From the IMG/VR virus record IMGVR_UViG_3300042565_001635, positions 1 through 26,630 of that record: DNA of 26,630 nt, one strand, 5' to 3'. The number at the start of each line of letters is the position of its first letter. Within the stretch, counting starts at the first letter, position 1. A program made the translations under genes and the position numbers. The notes beneath the pieces are model-generated. The model saw only the letters and a list, made by a program, of their open reading frames with translations, searched no databases and was not told the DNA's origin. The stretch is from a virus. Below are positions 12,869 to 21,282 of the stretch, piece after piece.

Positions 12869-13549
12869 ATGAACATTAAGGAGTGCGTAGATTTTATTAA
12901 TTTTTGGATAAGAAAAGACAGAGGTGCTTTTCTTACTATTGAAGAAAGCGTAGCCGCTATTGATAGCGGTCAACTTGCTTATTATTCAGACATAAAGCCC
13001 AAGTACGCTACATCGCAACTGATAAAAGATACATTAGCCCCATTTAAAAAACAATACAATTTCACTCCCGCAAATACTATTTCTGGCTACATAGTTATTC
13101 CATCAAACGTTGATTACCTTGATTTATTAGACGTAGAAATACAGTTTAACATAAGTAATAGGACAGTTTATGCGCCAGTTGAAATGACAAATGAAGATGA
13201 AAGGTCAAACAAACTTAACTCTCAAATAGACCCCCCCACAGTTACAAGTCCAGTAGGGGAAATGCAAATTCCAAGATACATTAAACTATACCCACAGACA
13301 GGATATACAGGCACGGTTACATTTTTTTCAAGACCTAAAAAACCTGTCTATGCCTATAATGTTATTTCTGGCAGAGTTATTCAATACGATGCAGCCAACT
13401 CGGTACAACTTGAATGGAGAGATACGGAACACATCCCGATACTATTAAAAGCACTTGTAAGCGTTGGAATTAACCTTAGTGATGCAGAAGTTTCGCAATT
13501 TGCACAATTAAAAACACAAGAAAACTATCAAGGAGTTAATCATCTATAA
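12869..13549 (+). CDS. Putative neck/head-tail connector-like virion protein
   Basis: First gene of the virion block. The 226-residue protein has a helical N-terminal part (CVDFINFWIRKDRGAFLTIEE, starting at residue 6) and a beta-rich middle: SGYIVIPSNVDYLDLLDVEI (72-91), then LNSQIDPPTV and RYIKLYPQTGYTG. The conserved GTVTFFSRPKKPVYAY (148-163) and VQLEWRD (179-185) precede a C-terminal helix (LLKALVSVGINLSDAEVSQF). Proteins of this pattern lie near neck and tail genes of Bacteroidetes podovirus-like phages. A connector or ring role is inferred from position. The assignment to the virion is firmer than the exact role. Confidence 0.5.
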   Translation: MNIKECVDFINFWIRKDRGAFLTIEESVAAIDSGQLAYYSDIKPKYATSQLIKDTLAPFKKQYNFTPANTISGYIVIPSNVDYLDLLDVEIQFNISNRTVYAPVEMTNEDERSNKLNSQIDPPTVTSPVGEMQIPRYIKLYPQTGYTGTVTFFSRPKKPVYAYNVISGRVIQYDAANSVQLEWRDTEHIPILLKALVSVGINLSDAEVSQFAQLKTQENYQGVNHL

Positions 13550-13558
13550 TATTTTTTT

Positions 13559-13864
13559 ATGTTTTATCAATCATTAATAGACGGTGTAAACAGGATGATT
13601 GGCAATCCACCAACGGAAGGTGAAGACCCAAGAGCAGAAAAGCGTAAGGCAAAGTTATTTGGGAAGAAATTGCCCGGCACGTATAAAAAGTATAGTGCAA
13701 TAATTGATGAAAAAGGGAAGACCATAAACAACCCAACTCAATTACAGGCAATAAGAACAATGATTCAGTACTTAAACAACAACACTCCCGATTCAAATGT
13801 GTATAGACCCGAACACGCACATACATCGGTTGTTTACAAACCAAAACCACAGTCGCTAACTTAA
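13559..13864 (+). CDS. Hypothetical virion-module protein
   Basis: Unrecognised 101-residue basic protein rich in Lys, Pro and Asn: RAEKRKAKLFGKKLPGTYKK at about 25-44, then a polar helix (NPTQLQAIRTMIQYL) and a proline-rich tail. It starts ten bases after the connector-like gene in an AT-rich leader and may be a small minor virion or assembly factor. No function is assigned. Confidence 0.5.
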   Translation: MFYQSLIDGVNRMIGNPPTEGEDPRAEKRKAKLFGKKLPGTYKKYSAIIDEKGKTINNPTQLQAIRTMIQYLNNNTPDSNVYRPEHAHTSVVYKPKPQSLT

Positions 13865-13872
13865 AATAAATA

Positions 13873-14565
13873 ATGGCAACAACTATATATAGATTAGCGG
13901 AAATGGCTTTCAAACTTATTGAAGGAGGAACTCCTGGTGCAGCATCGTCTATAACATTTAATGAGTTAAAAATAGCTTGTCAAAACGTTGTCAATGCTTC
14001 ATTAAAAACACAATACTTTTCCGTAAATGCAAAAATTGGAGAAACAATCCCCAATGGCACAGTTTTAGGATTTTATGAAGGCATTGATGTTGTTTCTTAT
14101 AATGGAAAGAGTAAAACGACATTGCCAATAAAGCCAATCATGCTTCCAAGAAACATAGGCATTTGGGCGATATATCCAAAGTTTACAACAAAGGGAAACT
14201 ACGAATTAGACAAAGAGTTTATTCCTATGCAAATGGGGCAAATAGGGTTAGTTCAATCGCAGCCATTACTAAATGGAATACTTGGGCAGATAGCGTATGA
14301 AAATTACGGATTGGAATTGATTTTTAATAAAGACTTGAAATCGCTATTCCCTGAAATTAAGCTGGCAATGAGATTGGCTATAATGGATATTTCTCTTTAT
14401 AGTGATTACGATATTTTGCCAATACTTCCTGAAATGGAACATGAAGTAGTAACAGAGGTAGTTAAATTGTATAGCGCAGAACCAACAGGAGATAAAGTAG
14501 TTGATGCAACAGAAAAGGGTCAAAAGGGTGTTCCTATTAACCAACAAACGCAAAGCACTAAATGA
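13873..14565 (+). CDS. Putative structural protein of the neck or tail
   Basis: The 230-residue protein begins ATTIYRLAEMAFKLIEGG, a helical segment, then NELKIACQNVVNASLKTQYF, and a long beta-rich region with repeated Gly and Pro (GETIPNGTVLGFYEGIDVVS). The middle LPIKPIMLPRNIGIWAIYPK and YELDKEFIPMQMGQIGLV look like a structural barrel. Its position between connector-like and tail genes, and the absence of enzymatic motifs, suggest a neck or tail component. The leader, taaaataaataATG in form, lacks a Shine-Dalgarno. It overlaps the next gene by four bases. Confidence 0.5.
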   Translation: MATTIYRLAEMAFKLIEGGTPGAASSITFNELKIACQNVVNASLKTQYFSVNAKIGETIPNGTVLGFYEGIDVVSYNGKSKTTLPIKPIMLPRNIGIWAIYPKFTTKGNYELDKEFIPMQMGQIGLVQSQPLLNGILGQIAYENYGLELIFNKDLKSLFPEIKLAMRLAIMDISLYSDYDILPILPEMEHEVVTEVVKLYSAEPTGDKVVDATEKGQKGVPINQQTQSTK

Positions 14566-15314
14566 CACTTACCAACTTAGACATAATCGTTAGGCGTGGA
14601 CTATTGGAGGCAGGACTTCCTATTCACTACTACTTTGAATACTTAGTACATAGTTCTACTTGTATTAGGGAACTTAGTTTTGATACTTTAAAGATTGTGA
14701 ATACAGTAAGACTTCCAATAAATGAATACGGGGCTATTGATGTACCAAATGACTACGTTGATGATGTAGCATTATGTATCTCAAATTCAGGCATAATGCA
14801 GCCCATACCGCATCAAAAATACATAGACCCAATAAGAGTTCATAACCCAACAACAGGGGTATTTACCCATCAACAAAGTGTATCAGATAATATTGAAAAT
14901 GATTACTTATGGGGTAGTGCAGGGTGGATGTGGTTTTGGAATGTAAATGACTTTGGAGAACCAACAGGAAGATTTTTTGGCGCAACAGGAGGTACATCTA
15001 TTGGGTATAAATTTATTAAGGAAAGAAGGCAAATACAAATGACAGGAGGCTTTACGTCAGGTAGTGTTGTATTGCAGTATATTTCAGACGGACAAAGCGT
15101 TGACAATGCAAGTCAAATTGATGTACAGGCTTTTCAATGTATCAGAGCATGGCAAGAATGGAAAAAATCGCCAAATGCAAACAACGGAAATTCACCAGAG
15201 GCATATTTGTTTTATAATGAAAAAAAGAAATTGAGAGCAAGGTTATCGGGTATGTCATTGGTTGATGTTAAAAACGTATTGCGTAGTTCTTACACAGCTT
15301 CAATTAAAAACTAA
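14562..15314 (+). CDS. Putative head-tail connector or tail-associated protein
   Basis: The 250-residue protein opens with a helical stretch (LDIIVRRGLLEAGLPIHYYF), then YGAIDVPNDYVDDVALCI (57-74). FIKERRQIQMTGGFTSGSV (151-169) leads into VLQYISDG (170-177), a pattern seen in connector-like proteins of crAss-like and other Bacteroidetes phages, where the strand is followed by a helix such as VQAFQCIRAWQEWKKS (188-203). A Gly/Trp-rich insertion (WGSAGWMWFW) lies at about 117-126. The ends overlap both neighbours (ATGA and TAATG). Role by analogy only. Confidence 0.5.
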   Translation: MTLTNLDIIVRRGLLEAGLPIHYYFEYLVHSSTCIRELSFDTLKIVNTVRLPINEYGAIDVPNDYVDDVALCISNSGIMQPIPHQKYIDPIRVHNPTTGVFTHQQSVSDNIENDYLWGSAGWMWFWNVNDFGEPTGRFFGATGGTSIGYKFIKERRQIQMTGGFTSGSVVLQYISDGQSVDNASQIDVQAFQCIRAWQEWKKSPNANNGNSPEAYLFYNEKKKLRARLSGMSLVDVKNVLRSSYTASIKN

Positions 15315-15610
15315 TGGCTTTTAATACAGTATTTAAGGGAACAACAAGTGGCAGTATTGCATCTATACCCTTGAACAATTCATGCGTGATAAAGTCGTTT
15401 ATAATAACAAGCGTAGGCGTAGCACAGTTTACAGTTTATATTGCATCAAATGAAGATGGTTCAGCCGTTAGAATAACAGCAATTGATACGGCTCTTGCAG
15501 AGAAAGGTAAATTAGAAGTAAACTTAGATATAAAAGTAAACCCTAATCATGCCATTTTAATAGTTACGGATGCGGAAATTGATTACTATTTTACAATATC
15601 AGCAGAATAA
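15314..15610 (+). CDS. Small beta-rich virion-module protein
   Basis: The 98-residue protein is almost wholly strand-like: AFNTVFKGTTSGSIASIPL, SFIITSVGVAQFTVYIA, RITAIDTALAEKGKLEVNLD, HAILIVTDAEIDYYFTISAE. It suggests a jelly-roll or immunoglobulin-like decoration or tail-cap domain, though I do not recognise the family. TAATG overlaps on both sides show tight coupling with the structural genes. Confidence 0.55.
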   Translation: MAFNTVFKGTTSGSIASIPLNNSCVIKSFIITSVGVAQFTVYIASNEDGSAVRITAIDTALAEKGKLEVNLDIKVNPNHAILIVTDAEIDYYFTISAE

Positions 15611-15870
15611 TGACAGTAACAGATTTTATATTAAAGAATAAGCAGATAATTATTACCGAAACAGGCAATGATGCAGAATTTCAGCCTGATAATTCTGCTT
15701 TACTATTTGGAGAAGTAGTGGCAGTAAACGACTTGACTGAATTTTACACAGTTGGCGACAGGATTTATTTTGATGCAGGTGATTCAAGAAAGTTTTTATT
15801 AAATGATGTATTGTATTATTTAACAACAGAAGACAAGGTTTACTTAACATACCCATACGTAGCACCATGA
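15610..15870 (+). CDS. Small cpn10/GroES-like barrel protein
   Basis: The 86-residue protein follows the cpn10 pattern in shorter form: KNKQIIITETG (9-19) as the first strand, then a polar loop, LLFGEVVAVNDL (31-42) in place of G-x-V-V-A-V, and FYTVGDRIYFDAG (45-57) in place of V-G-D-x-V-x-F-x-x-Y-A-G. It ends DVLYYLTTEDKVYLTY (66-81), as GroES ends in a strand pair. The mobile loop is short (about 20-30). It may be a chaperone-related protein or a structural barrel of the same fold. Its stop overlaps the start of the 1029-residue tail gene. Confidence 0.5.
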   Translation: MTVTDFILKNKQIIITETGNDAEFQPDNSALLFGEVVAVNDLTEFYTVGDRIYFDAGDSRKFLLNDVLYYLTTEDKVYLTYPYVAP

Positions 15871-18800
15871 GGCAAATGGAAAAAAAGGTTTTTGCGGATA
15901 TTCAATCAGGCAGATTAAATTCTGATGATTCTCCATTTGTTGTGGGTACTAATGAGTGGGTAAACATGGAGAATTGCAGGACAGGAAGCACGGACTTAGG
16001 CGAAACAGGAGTAGTAGAAAGCATAGGTAGCAATGTTCTTATTTCAGTACCACAACCATCTGTAAATTTCATCACAATAGGTTCGGTAGAAGATATAGAA
16101 AATTCAAGGATTTGCTACTTTAAATTTAACACCACAGGACTTGGGCATAAGATAGTTTGTTTCTATACTGATACTAACACAGAGTACGATGTTTTACTTT
16201 CATCACAAGTAACAGGTGGGTTGAATTTTAGCAAACAAACAGTAATACATAGCGCACAAATAGTAAACGGTCTTTTGTATTGGGTAGAGGGAACTGTTAA
16301 TCAGCCAAGAAAAATAAACATCGAAGCAGGAATAAAAGCCAATAATCCTTCATTTGTTACTACCGAAGTTGCGTACACATTCCCATTGAACTTTAGTGAG
16401 ATAACAATAATAAAACCCTGTGCAATATATCCTCCAACAATAGCTAAGGGATATGATTCTATTTATTATGCAAACCTAATAGAAAACACTTCTTTTCAGT
16501 TTGCGTATCAATATGTTTATTACGATGGAGAAAAATCAGTTGTAAGCGCATATAGTGTAGCATCAAGAATTAATGAAGATGGTTCTACACTTAACTATAT
16601 ATTAGTTTCTATGAACGCAACGGAAAGAATACCAACATCCGTAAAAATAGTTAATTTAATATTCAGAATAAACAATACAAACTTTGCCTTTATTGCAAAA
16701 TCATGGAATAAAGATAATCCTACATCAGCAATAGAAATAAATGAACACAATGCTGGACTATTCTTACTAAGGCATTATTTTTATAACAATAACAATTACG
16801 AAGCAATAGCAGAAGACGATACGTTAAGACCATTTGATAATGTTCCTATTTATTCGCAAGCGTTATCTGCTGCTAAAAATAGAATTTTCTTAGGCAACAA
16901 TACCGAAGGGTATAATACCCCACAGAAAACATCAATGGCTATATCTCAAACGTTATTTACACCTTCTACGCTACCTTTATATCAATCGTTTGCGGCAGGT
17001 CAATATCAAACAGGTATTGTATTTTATGATTTTGCAATGAGGAAATGTGGAGTAGTAACAAACGAATATCTTGTTAGTGTTGTTAATGAAAGAAGTTACG
17101 TTTACACCAACGCTGTTAGTTCAATAACTTGGACTTTAAATAATTTAACACCACTTACGGAAATACCTGATTGGGCTTACTATTATGCGCCAGTAAGGAC
17201 ATTAAATAATAAGACAAGAAACTACATAGAATCATTTTGCAACACATTAAAGTATGCAACAAAAACGGCAACAGGTGACTATGATTTTGTTGCAACCTCT
17301 TTTACAAACAACGCAGTTGGAATTGCAATAGATACATCTGCTTTAGTGCAAACAAAATTAGGGTATGTATTTACGCAAGGCGATATGTGCCGAATAGTTA
17401 CACAGGGTAGTGTTGTGTATAGCCTTCCTGTAATTGGGCAATACGGAAACTATATAATTCTTAAACCGGTAGATATTGGATCGGTAGTTGGGCTAAGAAT
17501 AATCTACAACATTTACACGCCTTACGGCAGTAATACGCAAGAGCCTTTTTATGAAGTAGGACAAATGTACAAGGTAAATAATCCTACAACAAGCGTAAGA
17601 AGCTACTCTACATTATCAGGAAGTTTTGCTGCTGATAGTTATATATTGGCAAGGCAGTTCAAGCCATTTCCTGTAATATCGTATTACGCAAGTGCAATGT
17701 CGCCCAATGATAACTTATACCAAAATTGGTTCAATGATGCAGGGAAAATAAACTTAATTACGCTTCTTGGTCAATCTGTAAAAGATAGATATGTTTCATG
17801 GAGCGATACATACATACCAAATACAAACGTAAATGGGCTTTCTACATTTAGAGCATTAAACCAAACAAATGTTCCTGATGATAGCGGAAGCATCACTAAG
17901 TTGCAGTTGACTTCTAAAATACAAAATGAAGGTTCTGTAATGCTTGCTATTTGTAAAGCTGAAACCAATTCACTTTATTTAGGCGAAGTTCAAATTACAG
18001 ATAGTACAGGCGCAACACAATTCTTTTCTTCTTCACAAAATGTTATCGGTACAATAAACGAATTGAAAGGGAACTACGGATGCATCAATCCTGAATCTGT
18101 ATGCCAATACAGAGGTAACGTTTATTTCTTTGATGCAACAAATGGTAGATGGATACAATATTCCGCAAATGGGCTTGATGATATTTCTTCGTACAAAATG
18201 ACAAGGTTTTGGAGGTATTGGGCAAAGAAATATTTAAGCCTTACTTATTCTCAAATAGAAGCATTAGGAGATAGGCCCTTTGTGTTTGCTGCGGTAGATA
18301 GCGCACACAACGAGCTACTTATATCAATCCCAAAACTATCAAATACGCCACCAAAGGGCTATCTTCCTGATTATCCTTCAACGGTATATCCATTTGATAT
18401 TTTAGATTATCGTGGTAAAACAATAGTGTATAAAATTGGAATAGGTACAGAAATTCCGCATTGGCAAGGCGCAATGACTTTTACAACGGAATATTTCTGC
18501 ACTATTCAAAATAGATTATTTTCATTCAGGAACGGACACTTGTACGAACACAATCAGACAACAAGTCAAAATAATTTTTATGGAGTTCAGTACACTTCTA
18601 AAATTATGGCTACGTCGAATATGTTTCCCCAAGTTCCAAAAGTGTACGATAATATACTTTCAGAATCAAACATTTCGCCTATTTTCGTATATTTATACAA
18701 TCAATATCCATATCAGCAAAGTTCTGATTTATTGGATAGCGATTTTTCGGATGTTGAAGGACTTTGGTATGCAAGTATTTTAAGGAATAAACTTGTACCA

Positions 18801-18956
18801 ACGTCTGATGGATTTAATACGGATGGATTATTAACAGGGGAAGTAATGAGGAACGTGAACATGATGTTTATGGTTGAATATTCCCCAACAACTAAACCAT
18901 TGCAATTAAGATTTATTCAAATATCCTTTGCCACAAGCAGGGGTCATATAGTTTAA
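15867..18956 (+). CDS. Large tail protein (hub/stabilisation type)
   Basis: The 1029-residue protein has no enzymatic motif. It begins KVFADIQSGRLNSDDSPFVV (7-26), then NEWVNMENCRTGSTD and GVVESIGSN, an opening found in large structural tail proteins of Bacteroidetes podovirus-like phages. The body is rich in short strands with Tyr, Asn, Ser and Gly (YQYVYYDGEKSVVSAYSVAS and later EYLVSVVNERSYVYTNAVSS), which fits repeated beta-blades or a barrel-rich tail hub like P22 gp10. That comparison is by layout, not by search. It is the largest complete gene here and the centre of the tail block. ATG 15867 is the first of two close starts; 15876 is possible. Confidence 0.62.
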   Translation: MRQMEKKVFADIQSGRLNSDDSPFVVGTNEWVNMENCRTGSTDLGETGVVESIGSNVLISVPQPSVNFITIGSVEDIENSRICYFKFNTTGLGHKIVCFYTDTNTEYDVLLSSQVTGGLNFSKQTVIHSAQIVNGLLYWVEGTVNQPRKINIEAGIKANNPSFVTTEVAYTFPLNFSEITIIKPCAIYPPTIAKGYDSIYYANLIENTSFQFAYQYVYYDGEKSVVSAYSVASRINEDGSTLNYILVSMNATERIPTSVKIVNLIFRINNTNFAFIAKSWNKDNPTSAIEINEHNAGLFLLRHYFYNNNNYEAIAEDDTLRPFDNVPIYSQALSAAKNRIFLGNNTEGYNTPQKTSMAISQTLFTPSTLPLYQSFAAGQYQTGIVFYDFAMRKCGVVTNEYLVSVVNERSYVYTNAVSSITWTLNNLTPLTEIPDWAYYYAPVRTLNNKTRNYIESFCNTLKYATKTATGDYDFVATSFTNNAVGIAIDTSALVQTKLGYVFTQGDMCRIVTQGSVVYSLPVIGQYGNYIILKPVDIGSVVGLRIIYNIYTPYGSNTQEPFYEVGQMYKVNNPTTSVRSYSTLSGSFAADSYILARQFKPFPVISYYASAMSPNDNLYQNWFNDAGKINLITLLGQSVKDRYVSWSDTYIPNTNVNGLSTFRALNQTNVPDDSGSITKLQLTSKIQNEGSVMLAICKAETNSLYLGEVQITDSTGATQFFSSSQNVIGTINELKGNYGCINPESVCQYRGNVYFFDATNGRWIQYSANGLDDISSYKMTRFWRYWAKKYLSLTYSQIEALGDRPFVFAAVDSAHNELLISIPKLSNTPPKGYLPDYPSTVYPFDILDYRGKTIVYKIGIGTEIPHWQGAMTFTTEYFCTIQNRLFSFRNGHLYEHNQTTSQNNFYGVQYTSKIMATSNMFPQVPKVYDNILSESNISPIFVYLYNQYPYQQSSDLLDSDFSDVEGLWYASILRNKLVPTSDGFNTDGLLTGEVMRNVNMMFMVEYSPTTKPLQLRFIQISFATSRGHIV

Positions 18957-18967
18957 AATAAAATAAA

Positions 18968-19714
18968 ATGCCAATACCATTATTAGGATTAGGGTTAGGG
19001 CTTGCAGGAGCATTAGGGAAGATGGCAGGCAGGAGCAAAGCCAATAAGAAAATGAACCGTCTTTTAGGCGAAGACCCTGTATATTCTGAAAACCCAATAG
19101 CAAGACAAAGGATGGGGCTTGCTCAAACTATGCTAAATGCCCGTATGCCAGGAGCACAAGCCGTAGAAAACAACATCTATGGAAATCAAGCCAACACCCT
19201 ATCTAACATACAAAGAGGGGCAACAGACAGCTCCCAAGCGTTAGCAATGGCATCAGGGGTGCAGGGTAGTACAAATGACGCATTTCAAAACTTAGGGATA
19301 ACAGAGGCGCAAGACTATCAACGTAGGTACGGTAACTTATCGGATGCACAAGAAGGAGTAATTAGGGAAGGTGATAAAGTGTTCCAAGATAAAACAAGAA
19401 GGTTTGGAAATAAGATGCAGGTTAATGGTGCGATAAATGAAAATAGGCAAAATAATTGGGGCGATATCTCTAATATGGGATTTGGGTTAGCGGACTTTGC
19501 AATGAACGGTGGTTTTAATAGTTTGCAAGGTGGTGGTTCTCCAAGTTTAGGTAAAATGGGTATGCCGCAAGTTGGGGGATATCCTAATCAATCGGGAACG
19601 GTTGCAGGGGCTTATAATCCTATGGCGATGCGAAATATGAGTTTTATGGGTATGCCACAACAAGGTAATTACAGAACACCAAGATACAATCCGTCAACAG
19701 GGCAAATGGAATAA
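18968..19714 (+). CDS. Putative internal/ejected virion protein
   Basis: The 248-residue protein starts with a hydrophobic glycine-zipper-like segment, PIPLLGLGLGLAGALGKMAG (2-21), then a basic patch. A long polar helical region has QAVENNIYGNQANTLSNI and AFQNLGITEAQDYQRRYG, rich in Gln, Asn and Ala. The C-terminal part is rich in Gly, Met and Asn (after about residue 165). Similar proteins in podovirus-like phages sit inside the head and leave with the DNA to form a channel. The hydrophobic start and neighbourhood suggest such a role, by inference. The leader is a run of AT (taaaataaaATG). Confidence 0.55.
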   Translation: MPIPLLGLGLGLAGALGKMAGRSKANKKMNRLLGEDPVYSENPIARQRMGLAQTMLNARMPGAQAVENNIYGNQANTLSNIQRGATDSSQALAMASGVQGSTNDAFQNLGITEAQDYQRRYGNLSDAQEGVIREGDKVFQDKTRRFGNKMQVNGAINENRQNNWGDISNMGFGLADFAMNGGFNSLQGGGSPSLGKMGMPQVGGYPNQSGTVAGAYNPMAMRNMSFMGMPQQGNYRTPRYNPSTGQME

Positions 19715-19726
19715 AACAAAAAAGAC

Positions 19727-21277
19727 ATGGCACTTGATTTACAAGGGTGGGTAACACCCGAACAAGATTTTAAAGGACTTTACAACTTGTCAGAAAATTT
19801 CCGTAGGCAAGGTGCTGAAAAAAAACGTGAAGACCAGATGGGCGCAGCTAAACAGGCAGGGCTATCTACCTATCTGCAAGGGTTCTTAGACCCAAAGGAA
19901 TATCTTACTGGAACAGTTTACGACCCACACATCACTAAAAGGATTTCAGAAATAATGATGAAGGGGATGGATTTGGCAAAGATGAAAGGGATGGATAACG
20001 CAACATTGTATGCGGCACTTTCTCCCGATGTAAATAAACTAACAAAAGAATCTTTAAATATCAGGGAAGTTGAAAGAAGGAGAAAAGAAGCAGAAGGAAT
20101 ACTGAAAGGACAGAAAGGAATTGACTTAGCAAAGGTGAATGACAGGGTACGCAGAAGGGCTTATTACAATGAAGATGGTTCTCTAAAAGACGACTTATCA
20201 TCAATAGACCCTACGATTGATTATGCTGATATGGTTCTTAGAAACGATGATGTGTACACTCCTGATGCATTGGATGAAATAATCGCTAAGGCAGGAAAGA
20301 ACTCACGAACACTTGACACAACAGTAACAGATGCAGACAAGCGTAGCAGAAGAACAAAGTTGCAGGTATCTTCACCTGAATTTATGCAGCCTGTAATCGA
20401 AAACGGAACATTCCAAAATAGGTTTGAACCAAGATACGAATTTGCAACAGATAACGGTCAACCAATAGAAGAAGTTGTGATTGATGAAACAACAGGGTTG
20501 CCAAAGAAAGGTACTAACGGTCAACCTATAACACAGAAAGCAAAGATGCTTATGAAGGATGATTGGGATATGCTGTTAGACAACAAGGCTGCCGCTATGT
20601 ATTTAAGACAAGAAATAAGAAAATACGCAAAAGAAATTGGTGTTGACCCGAACTCTACACAGGCAATAAATTTCGGAAAAACTTTAGGATGGGATATGCT
20701 AAACAGGTCATCAAAAGGTAGTTCAACCTTTAGTGAAGTAGTAGAAAAGAAAGATGCTCCTATTGTTATAAATGATAATAGAGGTTCAGGTGGTAAAGGA
20801 GGTTCAGATGCAATTATAAGGGATGTGTACAATGAAATTGATAGTAAGTTAAAAAAGGGTGCAGGGATGTTCCGTCAAGGAGAAACAACTCCCGCAGGTG
20901 ATACATACCGCCTACCTGTAAACGAACTAAGTAATGCAGCACAAGGAGTAATTATAAAACAACTATCGGAAATTACGGGTGGTGATATTGAAAAACAGTC
21001 TAAATTTTACATAAAGTTAGACCCCGAAGACGGAATGATAAAAGCATACAAGGCAAGTGATTTAAAAAGTACAGGTAAAGATGGCAAACCTATTGGAACT
21101 ATTGACTTTACAGGAACTAATTTAAGATCAGGGCAACCGAATACAAAAAGCAAAGTGGCAACGGTAGAGAAGGGGAAAGGTTTTTTTGATAAACTAAAAG
21201 GTTATATTAACAACTCTAAGCCACAAAAAGAAATGACATTAGCAGAAAGAATGAAGGCAGCAGCCAATAAAAGATAA
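19727..21277 (+). CDS. Putative virion protein (internal or tail-associated)
   Basis: The 516-residue charged protein has a helical N-terminal half: LYNLSENFRRQGAEKKREDQ, LTKESLNIREVERRRKEAEG. A more polar C-terminal half has Gly-rich linkers (NDNRGSGGKGGSD at about 349-361) and the basic tail KEMTLAERMKAAANKR. No enzyme motif is seen. It lies between the putative internal protein and the giant polyvalent gene and is likely packaged with them. Similar long helical proteins in Bacteroidetes phages are annotated only as structural. No Shine-Dalgarno precedes its ATG. Confidence 0.5.
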   Translation: MALDLQGWVTPEQDFKGLYNLSENFRRQGAEKKREDQMGAAKQAGLSTYLQGFLDPKEYLTGTVYDPHITKRISEIMMKGMDLAKMKGMDNATLYAALSPDVNKLTKESLNIREVERRRKEAEGILKGQKGIDLAKVNDRVRRRAYYNEDGSLKDDLSSIDPTIDYADMVLRNDDVYTPDALDEIIAKAGKNSRTLDTTVTDADKRSRRTKLQVSSPEFMQPVIENGTFQNRFEPRYEFATDNGQPIEEVVIDETTGLPKKGTNGQPITQKAKMLMKDDWDMLLDNKAAAMYLRQEIRKYAKEIGVDPNSTQAINFGKTLGWDMLNRSSKGSSTFSEVVEKKDAPIVINDNRGSGGKGGSDAIIRDVYNEIDSKLKKGAGMFRQGETTPAGDTYRLPVNELSNAAQGVIIKQLSEITGGDIEKQSKFYIKLDPEDGMIKAYKASDLKSTGKDGKPIGTIDFTGTNLRSGQPNTKSKVATVEKGKGFFDKLKGYINNSKPQKEMTLAERMKAAANKR

Positions 21278-21282
21278 TAATA

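Noticed and set aside
13557-13913. 118-codon minus-strand frame
   Set aside because: It covers two plus-strand virion-module genes, is low in plausible protein features and is opposite to all other genes.
18580-18783. Plus-strand 67-codon frame within the 1029-residue tail gene
   Set aside because: It is a shadow frame inside a long continuous gene.
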